A stretch of DNA of 64,000 bases. It comes from Cyathus striatus. Its lineage: Eukaryota; Basidiomycota; Agaricomycetes; Agaricales; Nidulariaceae. The position numbers and the translations under genes are program-made. The notes under the pieces are model-generated. The model saw only the letters and a list, made by a program, of their open reading frames with translations. It was not told the origin of the DNA and did not search any database. Where the stretch lies: contig JAOVFP010000001.1 in NCBI GenBank assembly GCA_025738555.1, positions 6,510,001-6,574,000 on the forward strand, in the 5' to 3' direction. Each line of letters opens with the position of its first letter. The first letter of the stretch is position 1. Shown piece by piece: positions 1 through 12,163 of the stretch.

Positions 1-614
1 GAAACGATTTACCAAGGTAGAATAAGTTCGCCATTTGCAATACCCGTGATCGTCCATAAATCTCGCTCAAAGGTCCCAGTATCTACACCGAGGGGATAAG
101 GATCTCCACGAGTCCTACAAGCGAAACAACACACCAGTGGGCCAACAGCTATTTCCCAAAAGTGAGATCACTACACCCTACCAGGACAAAGAAGAACCCA
201 CCGTATCCAAGAACAAAAACTGAAACCGTCATTGCAATAATCGTATGGCTCGTAATACCAAAATCACTAGCCAACTGAGCACTCGCAGGTGCAATCATGG
301 AGGACGACACAGGACTAATAAAAGTAAACGACGAAACTACAAGTGTAGCAGCCCATTTCTTTTTGTACGACCAACTATGAATTTCAAATAGCAAAATATC
401 AATGGAGAATTATTCCAGGAACGGCCTTCGGCGGCAAAACGTACTTTTTGGGATTTAAGGGATCATTAGGGCCATCCCAGTCGACTATGATGACATTCGG
501 GTCTTTTTCTCTGTCTGGCGGAGGTGCCTTTTCGTTGACGTGTTTCGTAGCATGTTCTGCTGGAAGTGTGGGCGTGTCTGAATGCGTAGAATGCCTGGAT
601 GGATCGTTACTCAT
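1..614 (-). CDS. MFS transporter, N-terminal part (continues past left edge)
   Basis: Predicted plasma-membrane proton-coupled drug/polyamine-type exporter of the fungal DHA1-like major facilitator superfamily. The start at 614 gives a hydrophilic N-terminus of about 57 residues ending DGPNDPLNPKK, the usual lead-in to helix 1 in this family. After an intron (donor at 444) comes helix 1 (WAATLVVSSFTFISPVSSSM), then helix 2 (IIAMTVSVFVLGY). Another short intron is followed by the motif A region GPLSEIYGRSRV and NLFYL. Only about the first 150 residues are in the window. A helix-2 exon also reads into intron sequence in an unspliced frame. The family call is fairly secure; the substrate is unknown. 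Confidence 0.8.
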
Positions 615-1370
615 CGTCGTGGAAAACTCTGGGGGGATACCGCATGTGGAGGCTCGTTATGTACTCTTTGCGGTTGCGTCCCCGCTGATGACAAATAGTC
701 ATTAGGCTATGTGCCGAATATGCCGAGCACCACCGGGTGACTTCCGCTCGGGAAGTTACACGCAGAGTCTATAAATATATAAGTAGTACGGATTTGCAAC
801 CGTGCGTATGAAAAGTACAGTCACTTATGTACTTCATCTACAAAGTACGTACTTATGTAATGTGAACAGTGGAAGTAGCCTTCGCCGCCTGCTGGGAATA
901 GCGAAGAACGTTTCACTTGCCTCCAGCAGTAGGTGCACTGGGTGTTCGTACAGGGGTTACAGTGCTTTCGGACTCCCGAACCGAAGCTATCTATGCCATC
1001 ACGGGAGTATATCAGATAATCCGTAGAATTGTTTCAATCATTGAATCAAGAATAGGCCAACACTCAATAGGCTCTCCAGACGCAAACTGCATTCCAGCAT
1101 CGCAAGAGATACGAACGCAACCTGCCCTACTACATAGGTCTCAGACACCGGTAAATACTGTATTTATGTTATACCCAAATAAATCTGCTCTAATTACTCA
1201 AAACTATTAACTCATCAATAATGGCTTCAATCGTAGTAAGTCAATGCAGGCTGGCGATATCGTGGCGAGTCGAACAATTGAGCTTAACCAATGATCTTAA
1301 CATACTATAAGATAGAAGCTGCCTCTATCTTTCTAATAATATCTTAGACAATTTCCAGTGCTCCGTATCG
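615..1370. other. Intergenic spacer
   Basis: Spacer between the 5' end of the MFS gene and the 3' end of the first DUF6533-like gene. The short plus-strand reading frames here have no recognisable motif. Apart from the TATA-like run I see nothing in it. Confidence 0.6.
770..781 (-). promoter_or_regulatory. Possible TATA box of the MFS gene
   Basis: A palindromic A/T run (TATAAATATATA) lies about 155 bp upstream of the MFS start codon. It is the only clear TATA-like element in the 615-1370 spacer. Its use is inferred from position only. Confidence 0.3.
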
Positions 1371-2696
1371 TTACGAATTCAAATCCGCCAACTGTATATC
1401 GCTCGAGACAAAAAATGGCGGAAGCTCAATCTCGCTTGGAGATCCGCTCGTATATCACCGTGGCGGCTGATGCACCGTCTCAACCTTCATTCTCTCCAAG
1501 TTCAAAATGACGCGACATGTCTAAAAGAAATGAGTAAAAATATTATAACTTAATCGGCGTTCTTACGATGAACGAAAATACCGAAATAGGCCAACTGTTC
1601 ATAAGAAGATAAATTCAGCATTTACTCACGAGAATATAATGTAGGAAACAGCAACTTGTTTAAAAAAGGAATAGAGAGCCAATACAGAAACAACGGCTGA
1701 CAGAATCTAATGAACCTGCTGAATCAAACAACCATTAATATACATACCTATTACAGCTGCAAACACCCATAGCCCATCGCGAAGCACAGTCCTTACGATT
1801 TTAGTATCGACATTCGTCTGGCCAGCGCTTCGCTTTGCAATAGTGAGCACGGCGATCGTAAATTGGGCAGTGAAAACGCTCCCGCTAATAATAAGAAGAT
1901 GCATACGTGAAATCAGACTAAAGAGTAACTGTTGCTCACCCAAATATCAAATTTTCGGATGGTGCAATTTCCCCGGTGCAAACGGCATCGAACTTGACCT
2001 TAGGCATGATTGATATGGGACAACCGATTGCTGCAGCCAACTCAAGAGTGAAGAGTGCTAGCAGTGTGAACCCAATTCGCTTCGAGTGGTTGTACAATGC
2101 ATACACTAGAGCGTACGGGCAACGTTGACTTGACACAGGCTCAGAGTATTATCACACGTACCTCTTAACATCAGAACGGCCTCCATCGCTGAGAATAGGG
2201 GAATAAACGCGGCTAGTTGATGTATGAACCAGTGGACACACGTCGATGATGGAACCGGAAGAAGAGACAGGACCCCCATTATAATTATATGATTGGCGCT
2301 ATCATCGGTAGTTCAAACACTGCGCGTCATCAGAAACAAGAGATGTATGTAATACCTTTGAAACAGTAGTGCAAAGTATCTCGAAAACAGGTATAGGACC
2401 TTCACTTTCGTTATTGGCCCCCTACGCACGACGATCAGCTTAATCCGGGGGGCGGAAAAAATGGAAAAAGATTCGCTTCATACCTCCATATATAACGGAG
2501 TTCATACGGACATGTACATATGTATTCCCATATCAGAAACATATATGCAGCCACTTTCGGGGGATGGTTGAAGAGATAGGTTTGGGGAATCATGAAGGAA
2601 CTCACCGGACCAGTAGTGTTGTGCTAGATAGCGTTCTTGAACAACCGGAGTGAAATACCTTTCAGGTGGTATCGAAGGATCAAATTTCAGTCCCAT
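1371..2696 (-). CDS. DUF6533-like multi-pass membrane protein, array copy 1 (late premature stop)
   Basis: Unknown-function integral membrane protein. The start at 2696 gives MGLKFDPSIPPERYF, then RYLAQHYWSG. Exon 2 carries the DUF6533-like helix ending CPYELRYIWR, and exon 3 reads PITKVKVLYLFSRYFALLFQ. Later exons carry MEAVLMLR, VYALYNHSKRIGF, the AVLTIAKRSAGQ helix and LRDGLWVFAAVIG. The last exon starts TCRVILNLERMKVE. A TGA at 1455-1457 interrupts the tail, yet the same frame continues through SPSEIELPP to a TAA at 1371, and that tail is conserved in copies 2, 4 and 5. This looks like a recent nonsense change that removes the conserved end. About 9 exons. Closest in sequence to copy 4. 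Confidence 0.7.
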
Positions 2697-3194
2697 TGCA
2701 ACAGTGAACTTGGAAGAGACGAGGCGATGGTAAGGAAAGGATGTGGGTGAAGCCAAGGATGGACTAACAGCGACTCCAAAGTTAACGCAGCCGAATGAAT
2801 AGATGCAGGATTATTCCCATCCAGGCCCCGTCTCTTTGTTCAGGGTCGTAAGACAACACATACACAATGCCACTGTAGATCGTCAGGCACATACATAATA
2901 CTAAGTACTATCCCCAAAACCTCACGAACCAGCCCATCCCACTCCCACTCAGGGAAAACCCATGCCACATTTGTAATTTAGCCTGCAACATTTCTTCAAT
3001 TTTCTTTAATACAAACATGTACCAAATTTGACCTCAAAAATAGTTATTAATTCCAAATATATTAGACAACAATGCCTCAGGTTACTTGCCAACCATGTGG
3101 CAATGCCATCAAACCCACTAGCCCGTTTCAAAAGCGACGCTTAATAGCACCTTCGATGTGATATAGATCGAAATAGTAAACTCTATGTATCGCT
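2697..3194. other. Spacer between array copies 1 and 2
   Basis: Upstream region of copy 1 and 3' flank of copy 2. Part of it (around 2840) resembles the upstream region of copy 4 near 11420, as expected if promoter regions were duplicated with the genes. No further feature is seen. Confidence 0.5.
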
Positions 3195-4509
3195 TTATGA
3201 TATCTGCGGAAGTTCAATATCGCTGGGAGATTGGCCTATATACCATTGCGGTGAGCGATATGCAACGTTTTCAAGCTTGAGTTGTTGCAAGTTCATGATA
3301 ATGCGACAGGTCTGAGAAGAATAAATCACAGCTGAACAAATATGCAAAGAAAGTCTTACAATGAATGAAAATAATGTGTTTGGCCACCTACAAAATTGGT
3401 GTAAAAATTGAACGAGAAATGAAAAAAGCACCCACGAGAAGAGAATGAAGGGTCGAGCAACCTGCTTAACAAAAGAATAGGGTATCATAAGAGAGATAAT
3501 TGCTGTTCGACCTCTCAGCATTGCATTAACTAAAATGCGCACGACAAATGTACATACCTAAGACAAACGCAAATACCCATATGCCGTCGCGAAGCACAAG
3601 CTTCACTATTTTTATGTCAGCACTGCTTTGTCCAGCATCTCGTTTTGCAATAGTGAGTAGAGCGATAGCTGTCTGTACAAAGAATATAATTGAGCTATAA
3701 AATGATGTCATTATGTAAGTGAAGAGTAAGCACTAATTAGATTTGTGGCTCACCCGAATACGAGAGCCGCTTTAGGTGCAGCTTCACCTGTACAAATTGC
3801 ATCGAACCGAGACTCCGGAAGGGAGAAGAACGGGGAAACAATTGATGCGCTTGCTTCTAATATAAAGAGTATCACCAAGATGAAGCCTATAGTTTTTGAG
3901 TGGTTGTACAATGTGTAGACTGTATTGTAAGAGCAAAGGTAAGATAACAAAGTACATAAAATTTCACAGCGCCTACCTCTTAACATCATAATAGCTTCCA
4001 TGCAGAAAAATAACAAGCTAAACGAGGAGATTTGGAAAATAAACCAATTCAGGCATATTGCTGAAGGAACAGGATGGCGGGATAGGGTCTTCATCGTTAT
4101 GAAATGATTAACCCTATGGTATAGTTTTAATTTCCAAGTCAAATATATGCGTATAAAGAGATATAAGAGACTTACGCCTGGAATAGCAGCCCAAAGTATC
4201 TCGAAAGTAGATATATAACCTTAACTTTTGTTACTGGATACCTAAGAAGCTCATTAACCCGCACAAGTTGAAAAAATTGAATAGCCAAGTCTTACCTCCA
4301 TATATGGACAAATTCATATGGACATGTGCACACGTACTCCAATACCACAAACACAAATGCTGCTACTGTGATAGTAGGATTAGATATTAATCCAAGGCTT
4401 TCCGGAGTAAGTTCTCACATGACCAGTAATTTTGTGCCTGATAACGCGCTTGAACAAGAGGATTAAAATACTCCTCCGGAGGGATAGAAGAATCAAACTT
4501 GAGTCTCAT
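3195..4509 (-). CDS. DUF6533-like multi-pass membrane protein, array copy 2
   Basis: Unknown-function membrane protein that appears intact. The start at 4509 gives MRLKFDSSIPPEEYF and RYQAQNYWS. Exon 2 reads FVFVVLEYVCTCPYEF, then HIWR. Exon 3 reads PVTKVKVIYLLSRYFGLLFQ. Exon 4 ends MEAIMMLR. Exon 5 is VYTLYNHSKTIGFILVIL, followed by FDAICTGEAAP. Exon 6 holds TAIALLTIAKRDAGQ and LVLRDGIWVFAFVLG. The next reads IPYSFVKQVARPF. The last exon is TCRIIMNLQQLKLE and ends SPSDIELPQIS, then TAA. Predicted roughly 330 residues with about seven hydrophobic segments. Intron positions match the other copies, which supports tandem duplication. Confidence 0.75.
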
Positions 4510-4754
4510 CAGAGTTCTGTAATCAGCGACGAAGTGACAGTGGTTAGGAAAACAATTCACAATGAATAAAGTTAATGAGAGATACAAATGGAGGGAATGG
4601 AGGTTTGGGGAAAATCGCGTAGGTGGCACGCGGTAAGCGAGTTAAATGTATGTGCTTATATATTATCTATATTTTTCAGGGACGTTACTACTTCGATACT
4701 CGTTACTATTAGCGCCGCAATGTCTACACAAAAATTGTTAGTTACATGCTAGTA

Positions 4755-4896
4755 GCCGTACTCAATTCTTAAATTTCTGGCATCAAAAAAAGGAACCAAG
4801 TGTAAGCGAGCTTTTCAACCAATGGATGCCTCTCGCTTACACTCGCTTACATTTGGTTCCTTTTTTGAGGCCAGAAATTTAAGAATTGAGTACGGC
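4755..4896. mobile_element. Foldback MITE with TA target duplication
   Basis: A 142-bp near-perfect hairpin. The left arm (from 4755, GCCGTACTCAATTCTTAAAT) and the right arm (to 4896) are inverted copies over about 57 bp, with a loop of about 30 bp. TA lies directly outside both ends (4753-4754 and 4897-4898), as expected for a Tc1/mariner-class MITE. There is no coding capacity. A TGTAAGCGAG motif is repeated inside the arms. Confidence 0.75.
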
Positions 4897-5328
4897 TAGT
4901 AACAATGACGGATTTAAGTTTTAACTATGTCATTCAATGATGTGGACCTGTGGCTCGGACGTAAGTTGTACGTAAAAGGGTAGATATAGATCCAACTCGG
5001 TCTAGCACGCTGGCTGCCGGGTAAGTAGCTGAGTGGGTTGGGGGGTAGGGTCAGTGTGCTGGCCCAGGACGTGAGAGGAGTGTGCCGCTGGGTGGGTGGG
5101 ACTCCTGTCACGATTCGCTACTTACACCGCAGTGTCACTTGCTTATAAATGTTTGTAGCAGTCACTTATAGTACCATGTAAGCTATAAAACAACGTATAT
5201 GTATATTTGCCATATTACAAATGGGTGGGCGGGGGGAAAATAAAGGGGACTATGGTACTTCTGAGCTGATCTATAACCTATGCAGGCAGAGTGTGCTTCT
5301 CTATGTGTACTGATGGTGTGGCAGAAAG

Positions 5329-5666
5329 TGTGAGAAGTAACAAAGAATAAGGAGGGTGGTTGAGAGAATAGAGAGTAATAAGGGAGCAAAGAGAGTGGTA
5401 AAGGAGCAAGGACTCAAACACAAACACTGACACAGACACAAGATGAGGAGGAAACTTGTTAACTACTACCAAGTTACAGAGTGTTTATATACTGAGTGTG
5501 TCTACCAAAGTCCCAACCAAGGTCCATGTAACTAAGGTAACAGACAGCTGTCAATCTGTCAATCACATATCTGTCAATCAAGGATCTGTCAATCACAGAA
5601 CTGTCAAGTATGACAGATGACAAGTGACAGCTGTCAAAGAAGCTGTGCAACCCAGAATATCTAACA
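5329..5666 (-). mobile_element. Solo LTR, Copia-like, 5-bp target duplication
   Basis: A 338-bp segment starts TGTGAGA and ends TCTAACA, giving the inverted end pair TGTKAGA, and is flanked on both sides by GAAAG (5324-5328 and 5667-5671). Read on the minus strand it has LTR logic. It starts TGTTAGATATTCTGGG, has several TGACAG boxes, then a TATA box (TATATAAA, 5484-5491), then a long pyrimidine-rich leader to the end. No internal retrotransposon sequence remains, so it is a solo LTR. Proline/serine-rich reading frames inside it are not genes. Confidence 0.7.
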
Positions 5667-5789
5667 GAAAGAGGTGGGAAAATGTTGCTTGCCTCTGTTT
5701 GCCACCTAGTTGGACGCTGCGACCGGTGCTACCCGGCTGCGCCGGGGCTGCCGGTGGGATAATTCATATAGTTTCCTGAGTAGTCAGAA

Positions 5790-5930
5790 CGAATAATAAT
5801 GATATCCAATATAAATTGAGATTTGTCAATGCATCTGAATCATTGCTAAACATTAAAATAGGTGGAAGTTCAACTTCACATGAGGTTTGAAACTCGAGCT
5901 AGAGCCCGTGGTGGAGTGTAATCTATTTTA
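5790..5930 (-). pseudogene. Relic of a DUF6533-like gene C-terminus
   Basis: Minus-strand sequence reads CEVELPPILMFSND and then LTNLNL, matching the C-terminal tail pattern PSEVELPP..(S)...D.N of the neighbouring array genes. The residues before it (DYTPPRALARV) match only after a frame change. No other exons of this copy are recognisable, so it is a decayed fragment, probably an eighth array member. Confidence 0.5.
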
Positions 5931-6383
5931 CTTATAAAATATTGTTGACTCTAAGTAAATAGTATGCAAACATCTTGTGTACCTACACATCTCCTCTGTT
6001 GTTGAATACACCACTTCATATCTATCACGTCCCATCTCAACTGATCGACATAGTTCAAGTAGTTCAAGGATAGCACCTTTATTTTGACATTATACATCTC
6101 ATTCCATGTCGTACTCAATCTTACAAGCTAAACTCGAAATGTGAAACCCTTCAGACTATCGCAATGGCAAAACTCAATTCACATCCTCGATTCGCATTGA
6201 ACCTTTCGGTTCTCCTTCAAGAGTACCAGTTACCCTACAATGAATTTTTCTCGATCACTATGAGCATTTTTAATAAAATATTAATGTGAATTTAAAAAAC
6301 TAAATAAAAGAATAAAAAGTGGAAGATTAAGGAAATGTATAGTCGTGACTTCGGCGACGTAGGGCCAGTGGCATCTAATACAT

Positions 6384-7490
6384 ATTGAGACCCTCCAATC
6401 CAGAATTACTAGAAACTAGTATGGCGGGAGTTAAACTTCACTTGGAGTTCGAGGTATAGCTTGTTGCGGGATGTAGTGATCAGATACCATGAACATGAAC
6501 TGCTGTAAGTTTATGATGAGGCAACATGTCTGTCAATATCATTCAAAAATGCAACGACATCATATGAATGACTCAAGCTTACTGTAAAAGAAAATAAACA
6601 GTTGGGCCAACTGTGGCAGAAATTAAACGGAAGCTCTTGACATAACTAAAATGCACATACGCGTATACAACGAAAGGTCGAGCCAGCTGCTTTGCAAAGG
6701 AATAAGGTACAATTATAGACATAACTGCTGTTTTATACAGAAGATCAAGTTATTGATAATCATCGATGTTTGGAAATGCAACTTACCTGACACTATCGAG
6801 AAAGCCAAGAGACCATCGTGTAGTACAAGTTAACAATTCTGACGTCGATCTCAATATGTCCAGCACATCTTCCGACAACTGTTAGAACAGCAACAATAAG
6901 CTGTACAAGCATCATTCCTGCTCTGAACTCTATATCAACTCAGAGCCTCAAAGCCTATTTAACTGACAATGCTCACGCGAATACAAAGGACTCGCAAGGT
7001 GCAACTATAGCATTGCAAATTATATCAAATTGCAAGGCAGGAACGTTTCGAGTGGCCAGTGTGGTTGTGAGTGCCACTTCGAAAATAAATAAACTGGTCA
7101 AACACCAGCTATGATCATTGACCGATTGTACAACCCATAGACTATCCAGGAGTTAGTACATTAAATCAAGAAAATCCACTAAAGCAGACAGATTAAATGA
7201 ACCTCTCAGCATAAGAATAACTTCCATGGCAGAAAATAGTAGCAAAAATGAAATGTTTTGGAAGATGTATCAGTTGAACCATGTTGAAAATGTGGCTGGA
7301 AGGCATGAGTGGATCTTTGCAAGTATTAGATTATTGGTTCTGTCGTTCAGATAGCCATGTCATTAAGTAAATGCGCAGAAGGACTGGAGTAGGGAGACTT
7401 ACATCTGGTATAATAGCCCGAAGTATTGTGAAAATAGGTATAATTAGTTATAGGGCATCTATGAAGTGCTATGTTAGTTTAATATAAAGA
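6384..7490 (-). pseudogene. DUF6533-like gene, array copy 3 (pseudogene)
   Basis: Closely resembles copy 5 (15969-17349) exon by exon but is broken. Exons 1 and 2 with the start codon are missing, and similarity stops near 7480. The exon encoding the LRDG segment has lost one base near 6830, where the T-run before AACAATTCTG is one base shorter than in copy 5. In the last exon the EVELPP tail has a TAA in place of the glutamate codon (near 6440) and a further single-base deletion. It was probably duplicated from or with copy 5, then truncated by the event that brought in the sequence at 7.5 kb. Confidence 0.7.
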
Positions 7491-9890
7491 CCACTCCCCG
7501 GGATAGATATATGCCCTGTCATTATCAAAGAGACTCTGTACACATTGCTGACATTTCTTGCCAGTTCCAAGTAGGTACACTGCAATTTGGGTGGCAGCTT
7601 GAACTTTGATGGGTGTTTGTGTCATTGCAAGATGGTCTAAAACCTAGAAGACTTCAGTATTGATACGCTGAGAATGGGGCTTTTCTCACCACAGCACCAA
7701 GTTTGACGTGGAAGTTGAGCTCCTGCATGATTCATTGCTTGACATCATTCATGCCTACAATTCCCAGATTATGCTCAGTTACAGCATTCAAGAACGGCTG
7801 CCAAAACTCCACACAGCACTGAAACTCGGGCCAGCCATTGTCTTTCAAAAGGCTTATGGTTTCAAAGTGAATCATTTCTGTGAGCAGGAAGCAGATGAGG
7901 TCGTTTTGCATAGTCAAGCATATGCTGGTGCCATCTGGAGTGTAGACTAGTTGTGTGTGTGCTGGCCAATTGATACGTAATTCCGGCACATTGTCTTAAG
8001 CTTCAGCTTCCTGTCAATGATCTCTGGTTGCTAGAGGTTTGAGAAGGCTAAGGTAAGTATAATTCAAGTATACCATGATGCATATAAACATTTAGCTCTT
8101 TTTGAAATGCAGCATCACAGCAAGACTAGATATATAAAGGTCGAGGTAGGAAGTATGAATGTAATAATAACACGTAAGGAATGAATAATGTACCGCCTTT
8201 TTCTTTGACCCAGCAGCTTTGGCTTCAAGTTTTGATGACTTGCTGGCCTTTGGTTCAGCGTTGTAGATTCCAACCTCTTTTTTTTTTTTTTGAATCCTAT
8301 TTTTATTGTCAGTAGATTCCAACCTCAGAAGCACAATCTGCTTCATATTCGGATGTTTGAGGGAGTGAGTGAACTGCCAAAAATGACCTACTATACTGGT
8401 TGCGAGCTGATGACAATATCACAACCTTATTATCTGTGTTGGGCTCAAAAAAATAATGGGCTGATGGGCTGGCATTCATGTTAGCTGAGAGAGAGTCTCT
8501 AATAATAGGTGCCTGAGAGCAATAATATAATTAATAAGAAATGTAAGTAAGTAAATAAAGCTCATATGTTACATACCTCTATGATTGTGTTGAGTTCAGC
8601 CAAGGTCTTACCCGAAGAATCTTCTTCTTCTTCTTCTTCTTCTTCTGTTCTTCCTGGACATTCATCATTCTTGTTTTGCTTTCTTCAGGTTTATTATCTT
8701 CTGAGTCGGCTGACTGTAAGCTGATAGTGGCAGCTTGCTTCTTGGGCTTTGGCTTCTGTATCGCAGCTTGATACCATGTGGGTAACTTTGTTTTATTTAC
8801 TCAGGTTATGTGGTAGTGCTCACCTGTGATTAGCTTGGGCTTCAGTGGAGGCTGAACTTCAAGTTCATTATCACTTTCTACAATGACCAGTCCTACCTTG
8901 CGACCTAATAAGGCAATACGTCATCAGCCCAAATGGATTAAGTACTATCAACGAATGTGGGCACCCTTCTTCTTCACTCCCCTCCACACTGTTCTTGGCT
9001 GCTGTGTTGGATCAAGGAGGGTTGCTTATGCAATCCATGTGCTATTGATGCACCATGCCAACATGGCGGAATAAACCTATTGACTTGGTCTGTTTCCGGA
9101 TTTACAAATTTTCGATCTTTTTCCTGGTATTTAAGTGAGTAGATTACCAAGCCGTCTGCTCTCCTCAGTCATCTCTCTCTATTGTGAGAACTGAGGTGAG
9201 CAGAAGCCATACCCTATCATTTTACTATTACTTACATATATTACCTACTGTAGTATTCTATTCTATAGGTAATATGTTATAGTCATCTCATTCTATTGCG
9301 AGAACTGAGCATTTTATTCTATAGACTCTTATAGGTTGAACAGCATCCGGCGGTGCTTAATGCCTAATTTGGAACGATCTCCGTTCGATCTTGATGCGCT
9401 GGGTCCTAAGCGAAACCTCGACATCGTTTCTGGTCATACCTCTTTTAACAGCGCCTCGAGCATGATATGTAAAATTTTATAGAAGCGGTACAGCATGCTA
9501 CATTGATGCTACATAAGCACGAAAATTATCTACCAAGCTTCAGACACCTTACATGCGCTAATAACATACAATGTAAATTATTATAATGTTGAGATAGCTA
9601 ATATTGGTTCTTCCATGACGAGGTCATAACTTACAGATTCCTGTTTATTATGCGTCAGTCTTCTGTGAATTTCAGCACTTCACAGTCCAGCGAGCGGAAA
9701 CGCTACTATTAATATTGGCCCAGTACAAGAACAATTGGGCTATGCGAGATCTATGGCCTATATGATGTAACATATACACATACAAGTTGCTCGAGAGTCG
9801 AAACCCATATTAGGGATAGCTCGATCTCACAGATTAATTCTGGAGGGTGGATAGTCTTATGGTATCGAATGCACAGATGAGTGGAAATTA
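7490..9890. other. Unidentified insert between array copies 3 and 4
   Basis: About 2.4 kb with no similarity to the flanking array genes. It holds a possible eroded coding region (7732-8935, separate entry), a poly-T run (8278-8291) and a (CTT)n microsatellite (8621-8646). Around 9000-9345 there is an LTR-like stretch with TATTTAAG followed by pyrimidine-rich sequence. It may be a decayed transposable element, but I found no convincing terminal repeats. Confidence 0.4.
7732..8935 (-). pseudogene. Possible eroded multi-exon gene of unknown family
   Basis: Minus-strand blocks look coding. One reads VGLVIVESDNELEVQPPLKP near 8880-8825 and ends at a GTGAGC donor. A lysine/alanine-rich block (QKPKPKKQAATISLQSADS) lies near 8750-8690. 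A second one (EPKASKSSKLEAKAAGSKKK) lies near 8250-8195. An 81-residue open frame runs from about 7989 to 7732 (MPELRINWPAHTQLVYTPDG and onward). I could not join these into one convincing reading frame and do not recognise the family. A plus-strand frame over 7708-7950 is equally open, so even the strand is uncertain there. Confidence 0.25.
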
Positions 9891-11279
9891 TCACAAATTC
9901 AAGTCTGCCAACTCTATACCACCAGAAACCGTTATTGGTGGAAGCTCTATCTCACTTGGAGATCGACCTGTAAACCGCTGCGGTAGTTGTTGTTGATCAA
10001 CCTCCTCAACCTTAATATTATGTAAGTTCACGATGACGCGACAGGTCTAAAATTAATTGAGCAAGCATATGATAACTAAAAGACGGCCTTACGATAAAAG
10101 AGAATATAGAAATAGGCCAACTATGTTATTAATATCATAAATATTTTCCATGAAAAGAGAGATATGTGCTCACGAGAATAATATGTAAGGAAAAGCAACT
10201 TGCTTAACAAAACAATAGGGTACTAATAACGATAAGATGGCTAACAAAATCTTGTAAACATGCTGAACTAATCAGTGCTGAAGTACCCATACCTATTACA
10301 ACTGCAAAAACCCACAACCCATCACGAAGCACAATCCTAATTATTTTAGAATCAACGCTTGTTTCGGCAGCATTTCGCTTTGCTACAGTAAGTACAGCGA
10401 TAGCCAATTGAACAAAGAGCACGCTCCCTCTAAGAACAAAGAGTTATTTACATCAAACTCGAATAGAGAGAAATTTGTGCTCGCCCGTATATGAAAATTT
10501 CGAATGGTGCAATTTCACCGGTGCAAATGGCATCGAACTTGAACTTCGGCATTATTGACGCAGGACAACCAATCGACGTGCCCAATTCAAGGCTGAGAAG
10601 TGCTACTAGCGTAAACCCAATTGCTTTCGAATGGTTGTACAATGCATATACTACAATGACCATTAAAATAAGCCCAGAAATAAACCCGGTGTACACCACC
10701 CAGCGCACACACCTCTTAATAATAAAATTGCCTCCATCGAGAAAAATAGGAAAATAAACGCTACAAGTTGAAGTATGAACCAGTGGAGACACGTCGATGA
10801 TGGAACGGGAAGCCGTGAGAGGGTTCTCATGATTATCACATGATTAGCGCTTTCGTTAATATGCCCAGACGTCAGTTTCCGTATGGCAGTGTAATCGTGA
10901 GCATCGAGGAGAACTTTCTTTACCTTTGAAACAGAAGTCCAAAGTATCTCGAAAACAGGTAAAGAACCTTCACTTTCGTTATTGGACGCCTGTGCACGAC
11001 GCCGATCAGCTCAGCAGCCAGCCTGCAATAGAAAGTAGAAGAGACAAAGAATAAGTATTTCGTACCTCCATATATGACGGAACTCATATGGGCATGTGCA
11101 TACGTATTCCCATATCAGAAACACATAGGCAGCCACTTTTGAGGGATAGTTGAAGAGAAAGCCTGTGAGGAATCATGGAGGAACTCACCGGACCAGTAAT
11201 GTTGTGCCAGATAGCGTTCTTGTACAACAGGAGTGAAATACCCTTCAGGTGGTATTGAAGGATCGAACTCCAGTTTCAT
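9891..11279 (-). CDS. DUF6533-like multi-pass membrane protein, array copy 4
   Basis: Unknown-function membrane protein, apparently intact. The start at 11279 gives MKLEFDPSIPPEGYF and RYLAQHYWSGE. Exon 2 ends with the IWR of the DUF6533-like segment, and exon 3 is RPITKVKVLYLFSRYFGLLF. Exon 4 contains RTLSRLPVPSSTCLHWF and MEAILLLR. Exon 5 reads VYALYNHSKAIGFTLVALLS, then FDAICTGEIAPFE. Exon 6 contains LAIAVLTVAKRNAAE and IVLRDGLWVFAVVIG. The last exon is TCRVIVNL, then QQQLPQRFTGRSPSEIELPP, ending with TGA at 9891. The full tail here shows what copy 1 has lost. Predicted about 330 residues. Confidence 0.75.
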
Positions 11280-12163
11280 TACACTCAAATTCCACCACTG
11301 ACGTTGGAGAAGACAAATAGCAGGTAAGGAAAGGAGTCCGGAAGAGGAGAATGATGCATGTACAGTGAAGAGAAGGAGGGTCGTGCACGAAGATGAATCG
11401 AACAATACACACCGTGACTTTGTTCAGGGTCGTCAGTACATGCATATGCAAGCACTACCAAATACCCAAGGGGTGACAGATCCTCCGATCTTGGACGTTG
11501 CATCCTGCCACGCGAGCATGGGAGCCAAAAGACAGCGGCATCATCGGCGGTCAACGGTTTAGCGAGTGGCGCAACGGCAGTTGTAGCTTTACTCCGTACT
11601 TCATACTAACTTCATACAACATTTGTCTGCTCATAACAATGTCTGCCAATACGAGAAGCACAGAAAGAAGCCGAGTTTATGTAGAATAATTGTTTTACAT
11701 GTGCACCAACCAGTAAATTACTCCCATTTCTGAAGGAGAAATACTTAGTTAAAGCCTACTTCTCTTCCTACCAACTGTGCAGCTGGTATGGGAGGATTTG
11801 AAATATTATTACAGGATAGGTACGTGAAGTATAGAAGAAATGAACCAATACCTAAGCTTCGGCGTCTCTGAGTCCGTGTCCTCAGCCACCACCCGTTGCT
11901 GGAAACAGTTCAAGGACACTCATTGGATTGTTCAGAAAATAAGATAGTTGCCATTGAGTACCATATACAACACCTCCACTTCAGCACACTTGGGTTCAGC
12001 AAGTATTATGCTATCACAACATCCAGCAGCCTGTTAACGAACAATTACAAACATTTCTACAGTATTCATCGGCATCCAAATTCCAATACATCGAGCTTCA
12101 AAGTCAAGAGATGACAGATCCTCCGATCCCAGACGTCTATGATGTCAGCTAGTGGGTGGGGGG

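Noticed and set aside
4914..5472. Proline/serine-rich minus-strand reading frames
   Set aside because: They fall in and beside the solo LTR and are explained by its pyrimidine-rich leader; no splice pattern or motif.
8621..8646. (CTT)n run
   Set aside because: Simple microsatellite; noted only as part of the unidentified insert.
9005..9342. Second solo LTR (TGTTGG .. GAACA)
   Set aside because: TATA and pyrimidine-rich leader look right, but flanking bases do not form a target duplication and ends are uncertain.
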